DNA of 5,219 nt. It comes from a bacterium (GTDB taxonomy: Bacteria > Patescibacteriota > Saccharimonadia > Saccharimonadales > Saccharimonadaceae). This document shows positions 1 to 4,870 of the stretch, piece after piece (position 1 is the first letter of the stretch; the number at the start of each line of letters is the position of its first letter). The stretch lies in contig JAJZQE010000042.1 of NCBI GenBank assembly GCA_021847685.1, forward strand, positions 1 through 5,219. The letters are read 5' to 3'. The translations under genes were made by a program, and so were the position numbers. Under the pieces are notes generated by a model that ran no database searches, was not told where the DNA came from, and saw only the letters and a list, made by a program, of their open reading frames with translations.

Positions 1-33
1 AAGAGGTATTATTTGCTAATATTGTCTCTGCGT

Positions 34-110
34 GGCACCATAGCTCAGCTGGTTAGAGCGCAGGACTCATAAGCCTGAGGTCGGTGGTTCGAGCCCACCT
101 GGTGCTACCA
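34..110 (+). tRNA. tRNA with CAT anticodon, probably elongator tRNA-Met
   Basis: A complete 77-nt cloverleaf is visible. The 7-bp acceptor stem pairs 34-40 with 100-106 and has a G-U pair at 1:72. The D arm carries AGCTCAGCTGGTTAGAGC, and the T arm is GGTGG-TTCGAGC-CCACC. The discriminator is A and the CCA is encoded at 108-110. The anticodon CAT lies at 68-70 within the loop CTCATAA. The anticodon stem lacks the three stacked G-C pairs of an initiator, so an elongator Met tRNA is the best call. A lysidine-modified tRNA-Ile2 has the same anticodon and cannot be excluded by eye. The last anticodon-stem pair (31:39) is A opposed to G, so the stem has four good pairs and one mismatch. Confidence 0.95.
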
Positions 111-151
111 ATAAAATCACCTCATCCCAAAGATGGGGTTATTTTATTGGT
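107..151 (+). terminator. Rho-independent terminator of the tRNA gene
   Basis: A long hairpin is seen. Arm 107-117 (ACCAATAAAAT) is the exact reverse complement of 141-151. Inside it, CCTCATC at 120-126 pairs with GATGGGG at 132-138, with one T-G wobble and a 5-nt loop. The descending arm contains the T-rich stretch ATTTTATT. The base of the stem uses the last four bases of the tRNA (ACCA), so the hairpin and the mature tRNA 3' end share sequence. The inner stem resembles that of the sortase terminator at 4173-4210. Confidence 0.75.
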
Positions 152-157
152 AATTGT

Positions 158-301
158 AATTGGACTGAACCTGTGACTCGCCAATACCTTGGCGTTAAGT
201 CACAGGTGAGACCCGCAAGTCTGCGGGTCGCAAGGAAACCTTCCGACGGCAACTGGTTTGCCGATTGTGAAGTTTCGAGGTCACGGAACGTGACCAATTC
301 C
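158..301. other. Cluster of consecutive stable hairpins, candidate structured RNA
   Basis: No supportable gene lies between the tRNA terminator and the stop of the next gene at 465. The first half is densely self-complementary. H1 is 169-207, with a perfect 10-bp stem (169-178 with 198-207), a 3-nt bulge, a perfect 6-bp inner stem (179-184 with 189-194) and a TACC loop. H2 is 210-229, a perfect 8-bp stem GACCCGCA/TGCGGGTC. H3 is 232-242, a small AAGG/CCTT stem. H4 is 247-263, a perfect 6-bp stem CGGCAA/TTGCCG. H5 is 279-295, a perfect 7-bp stem GGTCACG/CGTGACC closed by a GAA triloop. I could not match it to tmRNA, RNase P RNA, SRP RNA or 6S RNA: their signature sequences are not visible on either strand. 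The strand is undecided. Confidence 0.45.
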
Positions 302-464
302 TGTCGCCACTACCAAGAGTTTATTTCAAGTCACCCTCCTAGGTAACTTTTTTGTCTTTTGCAATACCTCCTGTCATCACACCAAAAAGGTGCCTTAATC
401 TTTCGCAACACACAAAAGCCTCTTTAGCGACTAGTTAAATCAAACTCTGCTTATTAGTCAAAAA
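302..464. other. Gene-free spacer with weak hairpins only
   Basis: No reading frame here looks real. The visible items are a T-run at 348-353, a short CACC/GGTG stem (380-383 with 389-392, A-rich loop), and a perfect 6-bp ATTAGT/ACTAAT dyad at 453-469 that overlaps the stop codon of the gene ending at 465. The last dyad could help terminate that minus-strand gene, but it is weak and AT-rich. On the minus strand two purine-rich AGGAGG-type strings occur near 338 and 369, but neither precedes an open frame of useful length. Confidence 0.4.
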
Positions 465-1313
465 CTAATCAGTCGCAAACTTGAAACTATCAGCTATTCT
501 AAAATCATAATAACCACCCGTGTTTGGATCGGCGGTTGGTTCAAAGCTGACAGATTGGCCAAGCTTGATATAAACCAGCTTCTTTTGCGTTGGATAATAC
601 CAGAGCTTGTAGGCATAGCCCGTTTCATAAGTATTCTTTACGCCGCCCTTCATCGTTACAGCTTGACGATTATCCGTAAGTGGGCTCATCGTATCTATGG
701 CCGAAGTGTCGTCTCCCAGCGTCTTATGAACGAACGCAAGAATATCATCTGTACTTTTGGCGGGTATGACGTCAAACTCTAATTTCATTGTATTATAAAC
801 GTACTGGCTACCATCGACATTATTTTTATAGTCAAGCAGCTCTACACCAGCTGGCTGTTGCTCACATTTATGTGCTTGGCCCGGCGCACTATATGACGAC
901 AAAATGAAGATGTTCTTTGGCGTAATCATAAACCTGTCCCCAGATTCCAGTGTGGTAATGGGCACACCTTCGCCGTACTCGGACTGGTAGAAACTGTCTA
1001 CTTTCGATGTGCTGCCATCTGAATTTTGGACAGTGTCACTTTGGACACATTTTACCGGGGCATAGGCTATTTTAGGGAAAAGAAATTCAAAGCCCTGCTC
1101 ATAGTTGACATACTTATTCATGTCATTGTTTTGTAGTATTATAATCTCACTCTTTTTTGCGGGTGGTTTTGATGCATTATTTTGTGATACTTGCGCTGTC
1201 GTTGTGTCCGTTTTTTGCTTAGCAAAATTATTCCACAACACATAACCTAAGGTTCCAATAATAATGGTTATTATAAGATACGCACTACCGGTTTCTGAGG
1301 TGGATTTCTTCAT
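465..1313 (-). CDS. Membrane-anchored extracytoplasmic protein, unknown function
   Basis: The product is 282 aa. Residues 1-10 are short and polar (MKKSTSETGS), and residues 11-27 form one hydrophobic helix ending in the W-N-N-F motif (27-30). A Thr/Gln/Asn/Lys-rich linker follows (about 31-60), then a globular domain to the end. This predicts an N-in, C-out single-pass protein with its domain outside the membrane. Cys89 and Cys150 are the only cysteines and could form a disulfide. The start of the domain (YEQGFEFLFPK) resembles the GYTLKFPADW stretch of the protein at 3410-4012, and the two share their N-terminal anchor, so they are probably distant paralogues. I do not recognise a named family. 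Upstream lies repeat copy 1. There is no Shine-Dalgarno sequence, and a TATGAT box ends only 11 nt before the ATG. Background composition is about 40% GC (24 of 60 in 481-540). Confidence 0.85.
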   Translation of the reverse strand: MKKSTSETGSAYLIITIIIGTLGYVLWNNFAKQKTDTTTAQVSQNNASKPPAKKSEIIILQNNDMNKYVNYEQGFEFLFPKIAYAPVKCVQSDTVQNSDGSTSKVDSFYQSEYGEGVPITTLESGDRFMITPKNIFILSSYSAPGQAHKCEQQPAGVELLDYKNNVDGSQYVYNTMKLEFDVIPAKSTDDILAFVHKTLGDDTSAIDTMSPLTDNRQAVTMKGGVKNTYETGYAYKLWYYPTQKKLVYIKLGQSVSFEPTADPNTGGYYDFRIADSFKFATD

Positions 1314-1324
1314 GTCTTTATCGT

Positions 1325-1330
1325 ATCATA
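1325..1330 (-). promoter_or_regulatory. Putative -10 box of the gene starting at 1313
   Basis: Read on the minus strand this is TATGAT, a one-mismatch match to TATAAT, ending 11 nt before the ATG. The likely transcript start is then only a few bases from the start codon, giving a leaderless or nearly leaderless mRNA. No convincing -35 hexamer is seen at the usual spacing. Confidence 0.4.
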
Positions 1331-1376
1331 AGCAAGTTTTGCTTCGTTGATAAATTTCTATTTGATTATTACTATA

Positions 1377-1435
1377 TTACTCATCTCAATCAGTTCTCTC
1401 TTTATCTGGTTCCAGAGTATTCCTATACTGTCTAT
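1377..1435 (-). repeat. Direct repeat, copy 1 of 3
   Basis: This is a ~58-bp element shared with 3262-3320 and 4113-4171 in the same orientation. The core, on the plus strand CTTTATCTGGTTCCAGAG followed by TATTCCTATACTGTCTA, is nearly identical in all three. On the minus strand an open frame runs from 1435 to a stop at 1358-1360 and reads IDSIGILWNQIK then RELIEMSNIVIIK. It has no canonical start codon at its beginning. The frame ends 44 nt before the ATG of the gene at 1313. The core also holds two small dyads, TCTGG-TT-CCAGA and AGTAT-TCCT-ATACT. Confidence 0.8.
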
Positions 1436-1550
1436 CTTAATAATGCTTTAGAATCATCTGTGAATCTGTTAAACTCTTCTGTGGCGCTTCTCTCGCAATC
1501 CAGTGATTGAGAATTTACCACAACCGTGGGTGCTATTCGAATGACGCTTT

Positions 1551-1557
1551 GAAAGGG
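1551..1557 (+). promoter_or_regulatory. Shine-Dalgarno-like site of the CHAP gene
   Basis: GAAAGGG lies 10 nt before the GTG at 1568 but only 1 nt before the in-frame GTG at 1559. The spacing therefore favours 1568 as the start. None of the other protein genes whose starts lie in this window has such a site. Confidence 0.45.
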
Positions 1558-1567
1558 TGTGTGTACC

Positions 1568-3016
1568 GTGCAACAATCCAGAAGAAAAAGTGCGCTCAAG
1601 CGCCTTCGTGTACTCATCGTAACCATGAGCTTCATGCTCGCGGGTCTCGTTGGGGTGGTCAGTCCGGCATCAGCAACACTCACGGTCAACGACTACCCGT
1701 CCAACCTGGCGACTGCAGCCCAGGACTCTGTTGTCGACCCATGGGGTTTCTACAACCGCGAATGTGTTTCGTTCGTGGCATGGAGGCTCAACAACGACAA
1801 CGGCATGGCGTTCAGCAACAGCATGAACGGCGGTCACTTCGGTAACGCCTACCAGTGGAAGCAGAACGCTATCAATCTGTTCGGCGCTTCCGTTTTCAAC
1901 GGAACGCCCGCAGTTGGTTCGGTCGCCTGGTGGGATTCGAACCAGGGACAAGCCGGGCCAAGCGGGCACGTGGCCTATGTCGACTCAATCAACTCCGATG
2001 GTTCAATCAACATCGAGGAGTACAACACCTACCACAACCCGGGCGGCTACTGGCAGGAGACGATAGCCACAACGAGCAGCAACTGGCCAGGCGGATTCTT
2101 GCACCTCAAGGACCTGTCTGCGTCGAGCAGCAGCTCTCGCATCGCCTTCCAGGCAAACAACGGCAGTCTGTACACCTTCGACTCGTCAACTGGTGGACTC
2201 AACTACCAGCTCGGCATGATGGCCGGCACGAGTCCGGGCGTCGCCGCCTTGAAGACCGGTGGCTATGAGCAGACCTTCCAGGCGAACACCGGGGCTCTGT
2301 ACGTAGTGGGCGATGCGGCAAACATCAACACCCAGCTCGGCATGATGGCCGGTACCAGTCCGGCAATCGCCGGACTGGCTGGAAGTGGCTATGAAGTTGC
2401 CTTCCAGGCGAACACAGGCGAGCTATATGTCTACGGCTCGGCTGGTACCTACAACACTCAGCAGGGAGTGATGAACGGCACAAGTCCGGCAATCGCAGCA
2501 TCGCCGAACGGCGGCTTCCGCGTTGCTTTCCAGGCGAACAACGGATACCTGTACACCTTCGATTCGTCGGCGGGCACAGTCAACACCGGTCAGGGCATGG
2601 CGGCCGGCACGAGTCCGAGCATTTCTGCACTGTCAACTGGCGGCTACGAAGAGGCTTTCCAGGCGAACAGTGGCTACCTATACGTGTGGGGTGATGCGGC
2701 AAGGGGTAATACCTGGCAGGGCATGATGGCCGGCACGAGTCCGGGCGTCGCCGCCTTGAAGACCGGCGGTTACGAGGTTGCCTTCCAGGCGAACAACGGC
2801 TACATGTATGTCTACGGCTCGGCTGGTACCTACAACACTCAGCAGGGAGTGATGAACGGCACAAGTCCGGCAATCGCAGGAACCGCGAACGGAGGCTTCC
2901 GAGCATCCTTCCAGGCGAACAACGGCAGTCTGTACACCTTCGATTCGTCGGTGGGGACTGTCAATACGGGTCAGGGCATGGCAACCGGAACAAGTCCGAG
3001 TATTGCTGCGCCGTGA
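1568..3016 (+). CDS. Secreted CHAP-domain peptidoglycan hydrolase with seven-repeat C-terminal propeller
   Basis: The product is 482 aa from GTG 1568. GTG 1559 would add three residues and has poorer ribosome-site spacing. Residues 1-36 form a signal peptide: basic start (QQSRRKSALKRLR), hydrophobic core and cleavage after SPASA. The CHAP domain spans about 43-180. Cys66 lies in NRECVSFVAWRL, His134 in SGHVAYVD, and Glu151/Asn153 in IEEYN, matching the Cys-His-Glu/Asn catalytic set of CHAP amidases/endopeptidases, which cut peptidoglycan peptide bonds. After a Ser-rich linker come seven ~42-residue repeats (from residue 192) of the form FQAN-x-G-x-LY, then GTSPxIA. Seven units suggest one seven-bladed beta-propeller, probably binding glycans. 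GC is high (37 of 60 in 2041-2100, 41 of 60 in 2221-2280) against about 40% around it. Codons favour C/G-ending forms such as AAC, GGC and GCC. It is the only plus-strand protein gene in the window. Transfer from an actinobacterium is inferred. Confidence 0.93.
   Translation: MQQSRRKSALKRLRVLIVTMSFMLAGLVGVVSPASATLTVNDYPSNLATAAQDSVVDPWGFYNRECVSFVAWRLNNDNGMAFSNSMNGGHFGNAYQWKQNAINLFGASVFNGTPAVGSVAWWDSNQGQAGPSGHVAYVDSINSDGSINIEEYNTYHNPGGYWQETIATTSSNWPGGFLHLKDLSASSSSSRIAFQANNGSLYTFDSSTGGLNYQLGMMAGTSPGVAALKTGGYEQTFQANTGALYVVGDAANINTQLGMMAGTSPAIAGLAGSGYEVAFQANTGELYVYGSAGTYNTQQGVMNGTSPAIAASPNGGFRVAFQANNGYLYTFDSSAGTVNTGQGMAAGTSPSISALSTGGYEEAFQANSGYLYVWGDAARGNTWQGMMAGTSPGVAALKTGGYEVAFQANNGYMYVYGSAGTYNTQQGVMNGTSPAIAGTANGGFRASFQANNGSLYTFDSSVGTVNTGQGMATGTSPSIAAP
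2141..3013 (+). repeat. Seven tandem repeats in the CHAP protein, order A-B-C-A-B-C-A
   Basis: Each unit is 42-43 codons, except the last, which stops after GTSPSIAAP. Units 1, 4 and 7 carry LYTFDSS. Units 2 and 5 carry VVGDAA or VWGDAA. Units 3 and 6 carry YVYGSAGTYNTQQGVMNG. The higher-order period is 127 codons (381 bp). 2426-2498 and 2807-2879 are identical over 73 nt, exactly 381 bp apart. 2213-2259 and 2720-2766 are identical over 47 nt although they join a type A unit to a type B unit. The pattern implies three-unit duplication plus later exchange between repeats. Confidence 0.85.
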
Positions 3017-3261
3017 ACAAATGACGTAGCCCGTCAGCCTCGTGTATAAATGAGGTGAAAGGCCAAGACCAGGTGAGTGCGGTCATGTGAGGCGTCGTAA
3101 TGACATCTTAACGTGATCGCACCTACCTGGCAGATAAACAACATTATGTATTTATTAATATCATTTTATAAAGCCGTGCCATTATTAACCATATAATCTA
3201 TAGGTTTAATTCCTGTCGCTTAACTCTCAACATAGGCTCTTCCTTGCAAAACTCAATAATC
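3017..3261. other. Spacer holding the right-hand edge of the GC-rich block
   Basis: From the CHAP stop codon to about 3131 the sequence remains fairly GC-rich. It then changes abruptly to AT-rich sequence (from CAGATAAACAACATTATG onward). The frames I examined, including minus-strand ones crossing this edge, show no believable protein. The first part holds a large imperfect dyad (3069-3130, listed separately) and a weak CCTC/GAGG stem at 3038-3055. The AT-rich part holds the end of the open frame of repeat copy 2 (stop at 3198-3200). Confidence 0.5.
3069..3130 (+). terminator. Large imperfect hairpin after the CHAP gene, possible terminator
   Basis: The 17-nt arms 3069-3085 (CCAGGTGAGTGCGGTCA) and 3114-3130 (TGATCGCACCTACCTGG) pair with two mismatches and one G-T wobble around a 28-nt loop. 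It lies 53 nt past the stop codon, at the exact place where composition falls to background. There is no T-run, so if it terminates transcription it is of the tail-less kind common in actinobacteria. It could instead be a remnant end of the transferred segment. Confidence 0.4.
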
Positions 3262-3320
3262 TTATTCATAGCTATCAGTTCATGCTTTATCTGGTTCCAG
3301 AGTATTCCTAGACTGTCTAC
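3262..3320 (-). repeat. Direct repeat, copy 2 of 3
   Basis: This copy has the same core as copies 1 and 3, with one core change (TAGACT for TATACT on the plus strand) that breaks the small AGTAT/ATACT dyad. On the minus strand the frame begins at 3320, reads VDSLGILWNQIK then HELIAMNKIIE, and continues 40 codons to a stop at 3198-3200. A TTG codon sits immediately before the Val codon. Unlike the other copies, no anchored-protein gene follows it. The next feature in that direction is the 3' end of the oppositely oriented CHAP gene. Confidence 0.8.
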
Positions 3321-3336
3321 CAAATTGCTTATGCTT

Positions 3337-3361
3337 AAAAAGACTCCTTCGGAATCTTTTT
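3337..3361 (-). terminator. Rho-independent terminator of the gene at 3410-4012
   Basis: On the minus strand AAAAAGATTCC pairs with GGAGTCTTTTT through 11 positions (one T-G wobble) around a GAA triloop, ending in a T5 run. It lies about 49 nt after the stop codon at 3410. The opposite strand also reads into a T5 run, with one mismatch in the stem, so it may work in both directions. Repeat copy 2 begins 16 nt beyond it. Confidence 0.75.
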
Positions 3362-3409
3362 AATATCTATAATTCTAAAAACCAAATCCTTCAATAAATT
3401 AAAAATAGG

Positions 3410-4012
3410 TTAGAATGTAATTGATTGAGCCATCAAGTCGAATTGACTGACGTATTTTGAGTTATCAATTGCCAAGGTCTGTGATGATACCGTCATCGTC
3501 ACTGTAACAATCTTTCCCTGATGTGATATTGCGTAGCTGCGATTAATATAAGTACCATCACCATCTTCATGGAAGTAAGCCACATTCCCGTTTATTGAGT
3601 TACCATTAGAGCTAATTAGTTGAGGCGTACTATTAGAGTTTACGAATTCTTTAGGAGTAAGGTCTGACTTAAAACTCGAAACAGTCACGACAACCGTCGT
3701 ACTTGTAGCTGGCTCAAATCCAACTACGTCAATAGCTAACGATGGCCTATCGCCACTTACGTCACTTTTCCAATCTGCGGGAAACTTCAGGGTGTAGCCT
3801 GCGTTTGAATCTGTGTATGATTTCCAGTTAGCGTAGTTATCTACCTTTTGTGTTGTGGCTGTCGCTTGAGTTGTAGCGACTTTTTTAGTTGACGTACTTT
3901 GATCAATAAAATTACGCCAAACAACGAATCCCAAGACCCCAATAATGATAACGACAACGATTACAATAATAATAGCCAGGGCGCTTCCTCTTTGAGATCT
4001 CTCATTCTTCAT
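3410..4012 (-). CDS. Membrane-anchored extracytoplasmic protein, PsbP/DUF1795-like domain possible
   Basis: The product is 200 aa. Residues 1-11 are polar to basic (MKNERSQRGSA) and 12-32 are an Ile/Val-rich transmembrane helix ending in the W-R-N-F motif (32-35). A Thr/Ala/Lys-rich linker follows to about residue 57, then one outward-facing domain. That domain opens with a GYTLKFPADWK stretch typical of the small beta-rich PsbP/DUF1795-like domains found on bacterial lipoproteins and anchored proteins. The family call is tentative and no enzymatic motif is seen. The RGSALAIII junction looks like a prepilin start, but the Glu normally at +5 is absent, so a true pilin is unlikely. The N-terminus closely matches the protein at 465-1313 (IIIGVLGFVVWRNF against IIIGTLGYVLWNNF). 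There is no Shine-Dalgarno sequence, and repeat copy 3 lies upstream. Confidence 0.88.
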   Translation of the reverse strand: MKNERSQRGSALAIIIVIVVVIIIGVLGFVVWRNFIDQSTSTKKVATTQATATTQKVDNYANWKSYTDSNAGYTLKFPADWKSDVSGDRPSLAIDVVGFEPATSTTVVVTVSSFKSDLTPKEFVNSNSTPQLISSNGNSINGNVAYFHEDGDGTYINRSYAISHQGKIVTVTMTVSSQTLAIDNSKYVSQFDLMAQSITF

Positions 4013-4019
4013 GACTTGT

Positions 4020-4025
4020 ATTGTA
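4020..4025 (-). promoter_or_regulatory. Putative -10 box of the gene starting at 4012
   Basis: On the minus strand this reads TACAAT, one mismatch from TATAAT, and ends 7 nt before the ATG. A transcript start 6-8 nt downstream would fall on or next to the start codon, which suggests a leaderless mRNA. No clear -35 box is visible. Confidence 0.4.
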
Positions 4026-4112
4026 CTACAAACTAAGGCTCTAATACTATAAGGGTTCTATTCCTACGGCGTAAATATGCCCCTATCGGTCACATCAATC
4101 CCTGAGATAATC

Positions 4113-4171
4113 TTACTCATTTCAATCAGTTCATACTTTATCTGGTTCCAGAGTATTCCTATACTGTCTAC
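4113..4171 (-). repeat. Direct repeat, copy 3 of 3
   Basis: This copy is identical to copy 1 through the 34-base plus-strand core and similar beyond it. The match to copy 2 extends a few more bases to the left (ATAATCTTA, from about 4107). On the minus strand the frame reads VDSIGILWNQIK then YELIEMSKIISGIDV and stops at 4064-4066, 51 nt before the ATG of the gene at 4012. No ATG, GTG or TTG precedes the conserved part in frame. Upstream it abuts the sortase terminator by 1 nt. Confidence 0.8.
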
Positions 4172-4172
4172 T

Positions 4173-4210
4173 AAAAATATAGCCTCATCGCAAGATGGGG
4201 TTATATTTTT
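4173..4210 (-). terminator. Rho-independent terminator of the sortase operon
   Basis: Arm 4173-4181 (AAAAATATA) is the exact reverse complement of 4202-4210. Inside it CCTCATC (4183-4189) pairs with GATGGGG (4194-4200) with one wobble. On the minus strand it ends in TATATTTTT, eight bases after the sortase stop. On the plus strand the loop is GCAA, a GNRA tetraloop, and the hairpin also ends in T5, so it may act in both directions. Confidence 0.8.
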
Positions 4211-4217
4211 GATATAT

Positions 4218-4865
4218 TTACTTTAAATCGGTAAAGACCACTAACCGATTAGAGTAACTATCCTTTGATGTGACCCAAGTCCCCTCACAAGTGATTAGGT
4301 TTAGGTGGGCCTTCTTATCAGTTGAAGTAAAGACTTTGGTGGCATCGGCCTGCGGATCGTATATCTGCGTCGTCTGCACCACAAACGTCTTTTTAACTCC
4401 CTTTTGATCATAAACCGAAATTTCATCGCCTTTTACAAGCCTATGTAGATTGTTAAAGACCGAACCGTGTCCGTTTTTCCAGCCGTAATGTCCAGCGATT
4501 ACAGCACTGCCGGTTTCTCCGGGTTTTGAACCAAGCCGATACCAGGCGGCCTCATCAGGATTCTCGCTTATATCCATATCACCAGTACTCGTCAGTCCAG
4601 AGCCATAGATTATAGCGTCAAGCTTGATGGTCGTAATCTCCAAACGCACCGGTGGTCCGACCGGCGCAACCGCAAGACTAGCCATTTTAGAGGCGTCTGG
4701 CGCGGAAATACCAGCCTTAGGCGGTGCTTCGTAACCGCGCAAAGCAGATGCACAGATATGCAAAATCATAAATGTCAGACACGCTACCACCAATGGCAAA
4801 CCAACAAACACTAGCCCATACCGTAGCGTACGCCGAACCAGCTTCTTAAAGCGCAGCCCTCGCAT
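4218..4865 (-). CDS. Sortase, class E/F-like
   Basis: The product is 215 aa, a normal length for a small sortase. The N-terminus is basic (RFKKLVRRTLR), followed by a membrane helix at about 16-42 and then the outward-facing catalytic domain. The triad is visible: His126 in AVIAGHYGW, Cys193 in NLITCEG (the TLTC-type motif) and Arg207 in SNRLVVF. The PVRLEI stretch near residue 72 and the WYRLGSKPGETGSAVIAGH block resemble class E/F enzymes of actinobacteria and CPR bacteria; the exact class is uncertain. Sortases cut LPXTG-type signals between Thr and Gly and join the protein to an acceptor in the envelope. The gene starts 5 nt after the stop of an LPNTG protein, so the two are almost surely co-transcribed, perhaps translationally coupled, and that protein is the likely substrate. 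No Shine-Dalgarno sequence precedes the ATG. Confidence 0.93.
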   Translation of the reverse strand: MRGLRFKKLVRRTLRYGLVFVGLPLVVACLTFMILHICASALRGYEAPPKAGISAPDASKMASLAVAPVGPPVRLEITTIKLDAIIYGSGLTSTGDMDISENPDEAAWYRLGSKPGETGSAVIAGHYGWKNGHGSVFNNLHRLVKGDEISVYDQKGVKKTFVVQTTQIYDPQADATKVFTSTDKKAHLNLITCEGTWVTSKDSYSNRLVVFTDLK

Positions 4866-4870
4866 AAATA

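Noticed and set aside
61..76. tRNA pseudogene because of the A-G mismatch at 31:39
   Set aside because: All other arms pair well, the CCA is encoded and a terminator follows, so one mismatch next to the loop is tolerable in a working tRNA.
169..207. Possible integron attC-like site, since GTTAAGT fits the GTTRRRY core
   Set aside because: The matching RYYYAAC end is missing and no integrase or cassette structure is visible nearby.
555..782. Plus-strand open frame of 75 codons
   Set aside because: It lies wholly within the minus-strand anchored-protein gene, has no ribosome site, and its composition reads as an antisense shadow.
1432..1689. Minus-strand open frame of 85 codons ending beside repeat copy 1
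   Set aside because: Most of it is antisense to the CHAP signal peptide. Its last part (EEFNRFTDDSKALLR) looks somewhat protein-like, but there is no independent support and the frame ends in the repeat.
1670..2906. Several long frames on both strands within the CHAP gene
   Set aside because: They arise from GC-rich codon bias and tandem repeats. Their products are Arg/Pro-rich and lack any domain, whereas the CHAP frame has a signal peptide and catalytic residues.
3410..4012. Type IV pilin from the RGSALAIII junction
   Set aside because: The Glu at position +5 of mature pilins is absent and no pilus assembly gene is present; a simple membrane anchor explains it.
1377..4171. Possible CRISPR array from the three direct repeats
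   Set aside because: Spacing is about 0.85 and 1.9 kb with whole genes between the copies, and the repeats diverge at one end. This is not a CRISPR layout.
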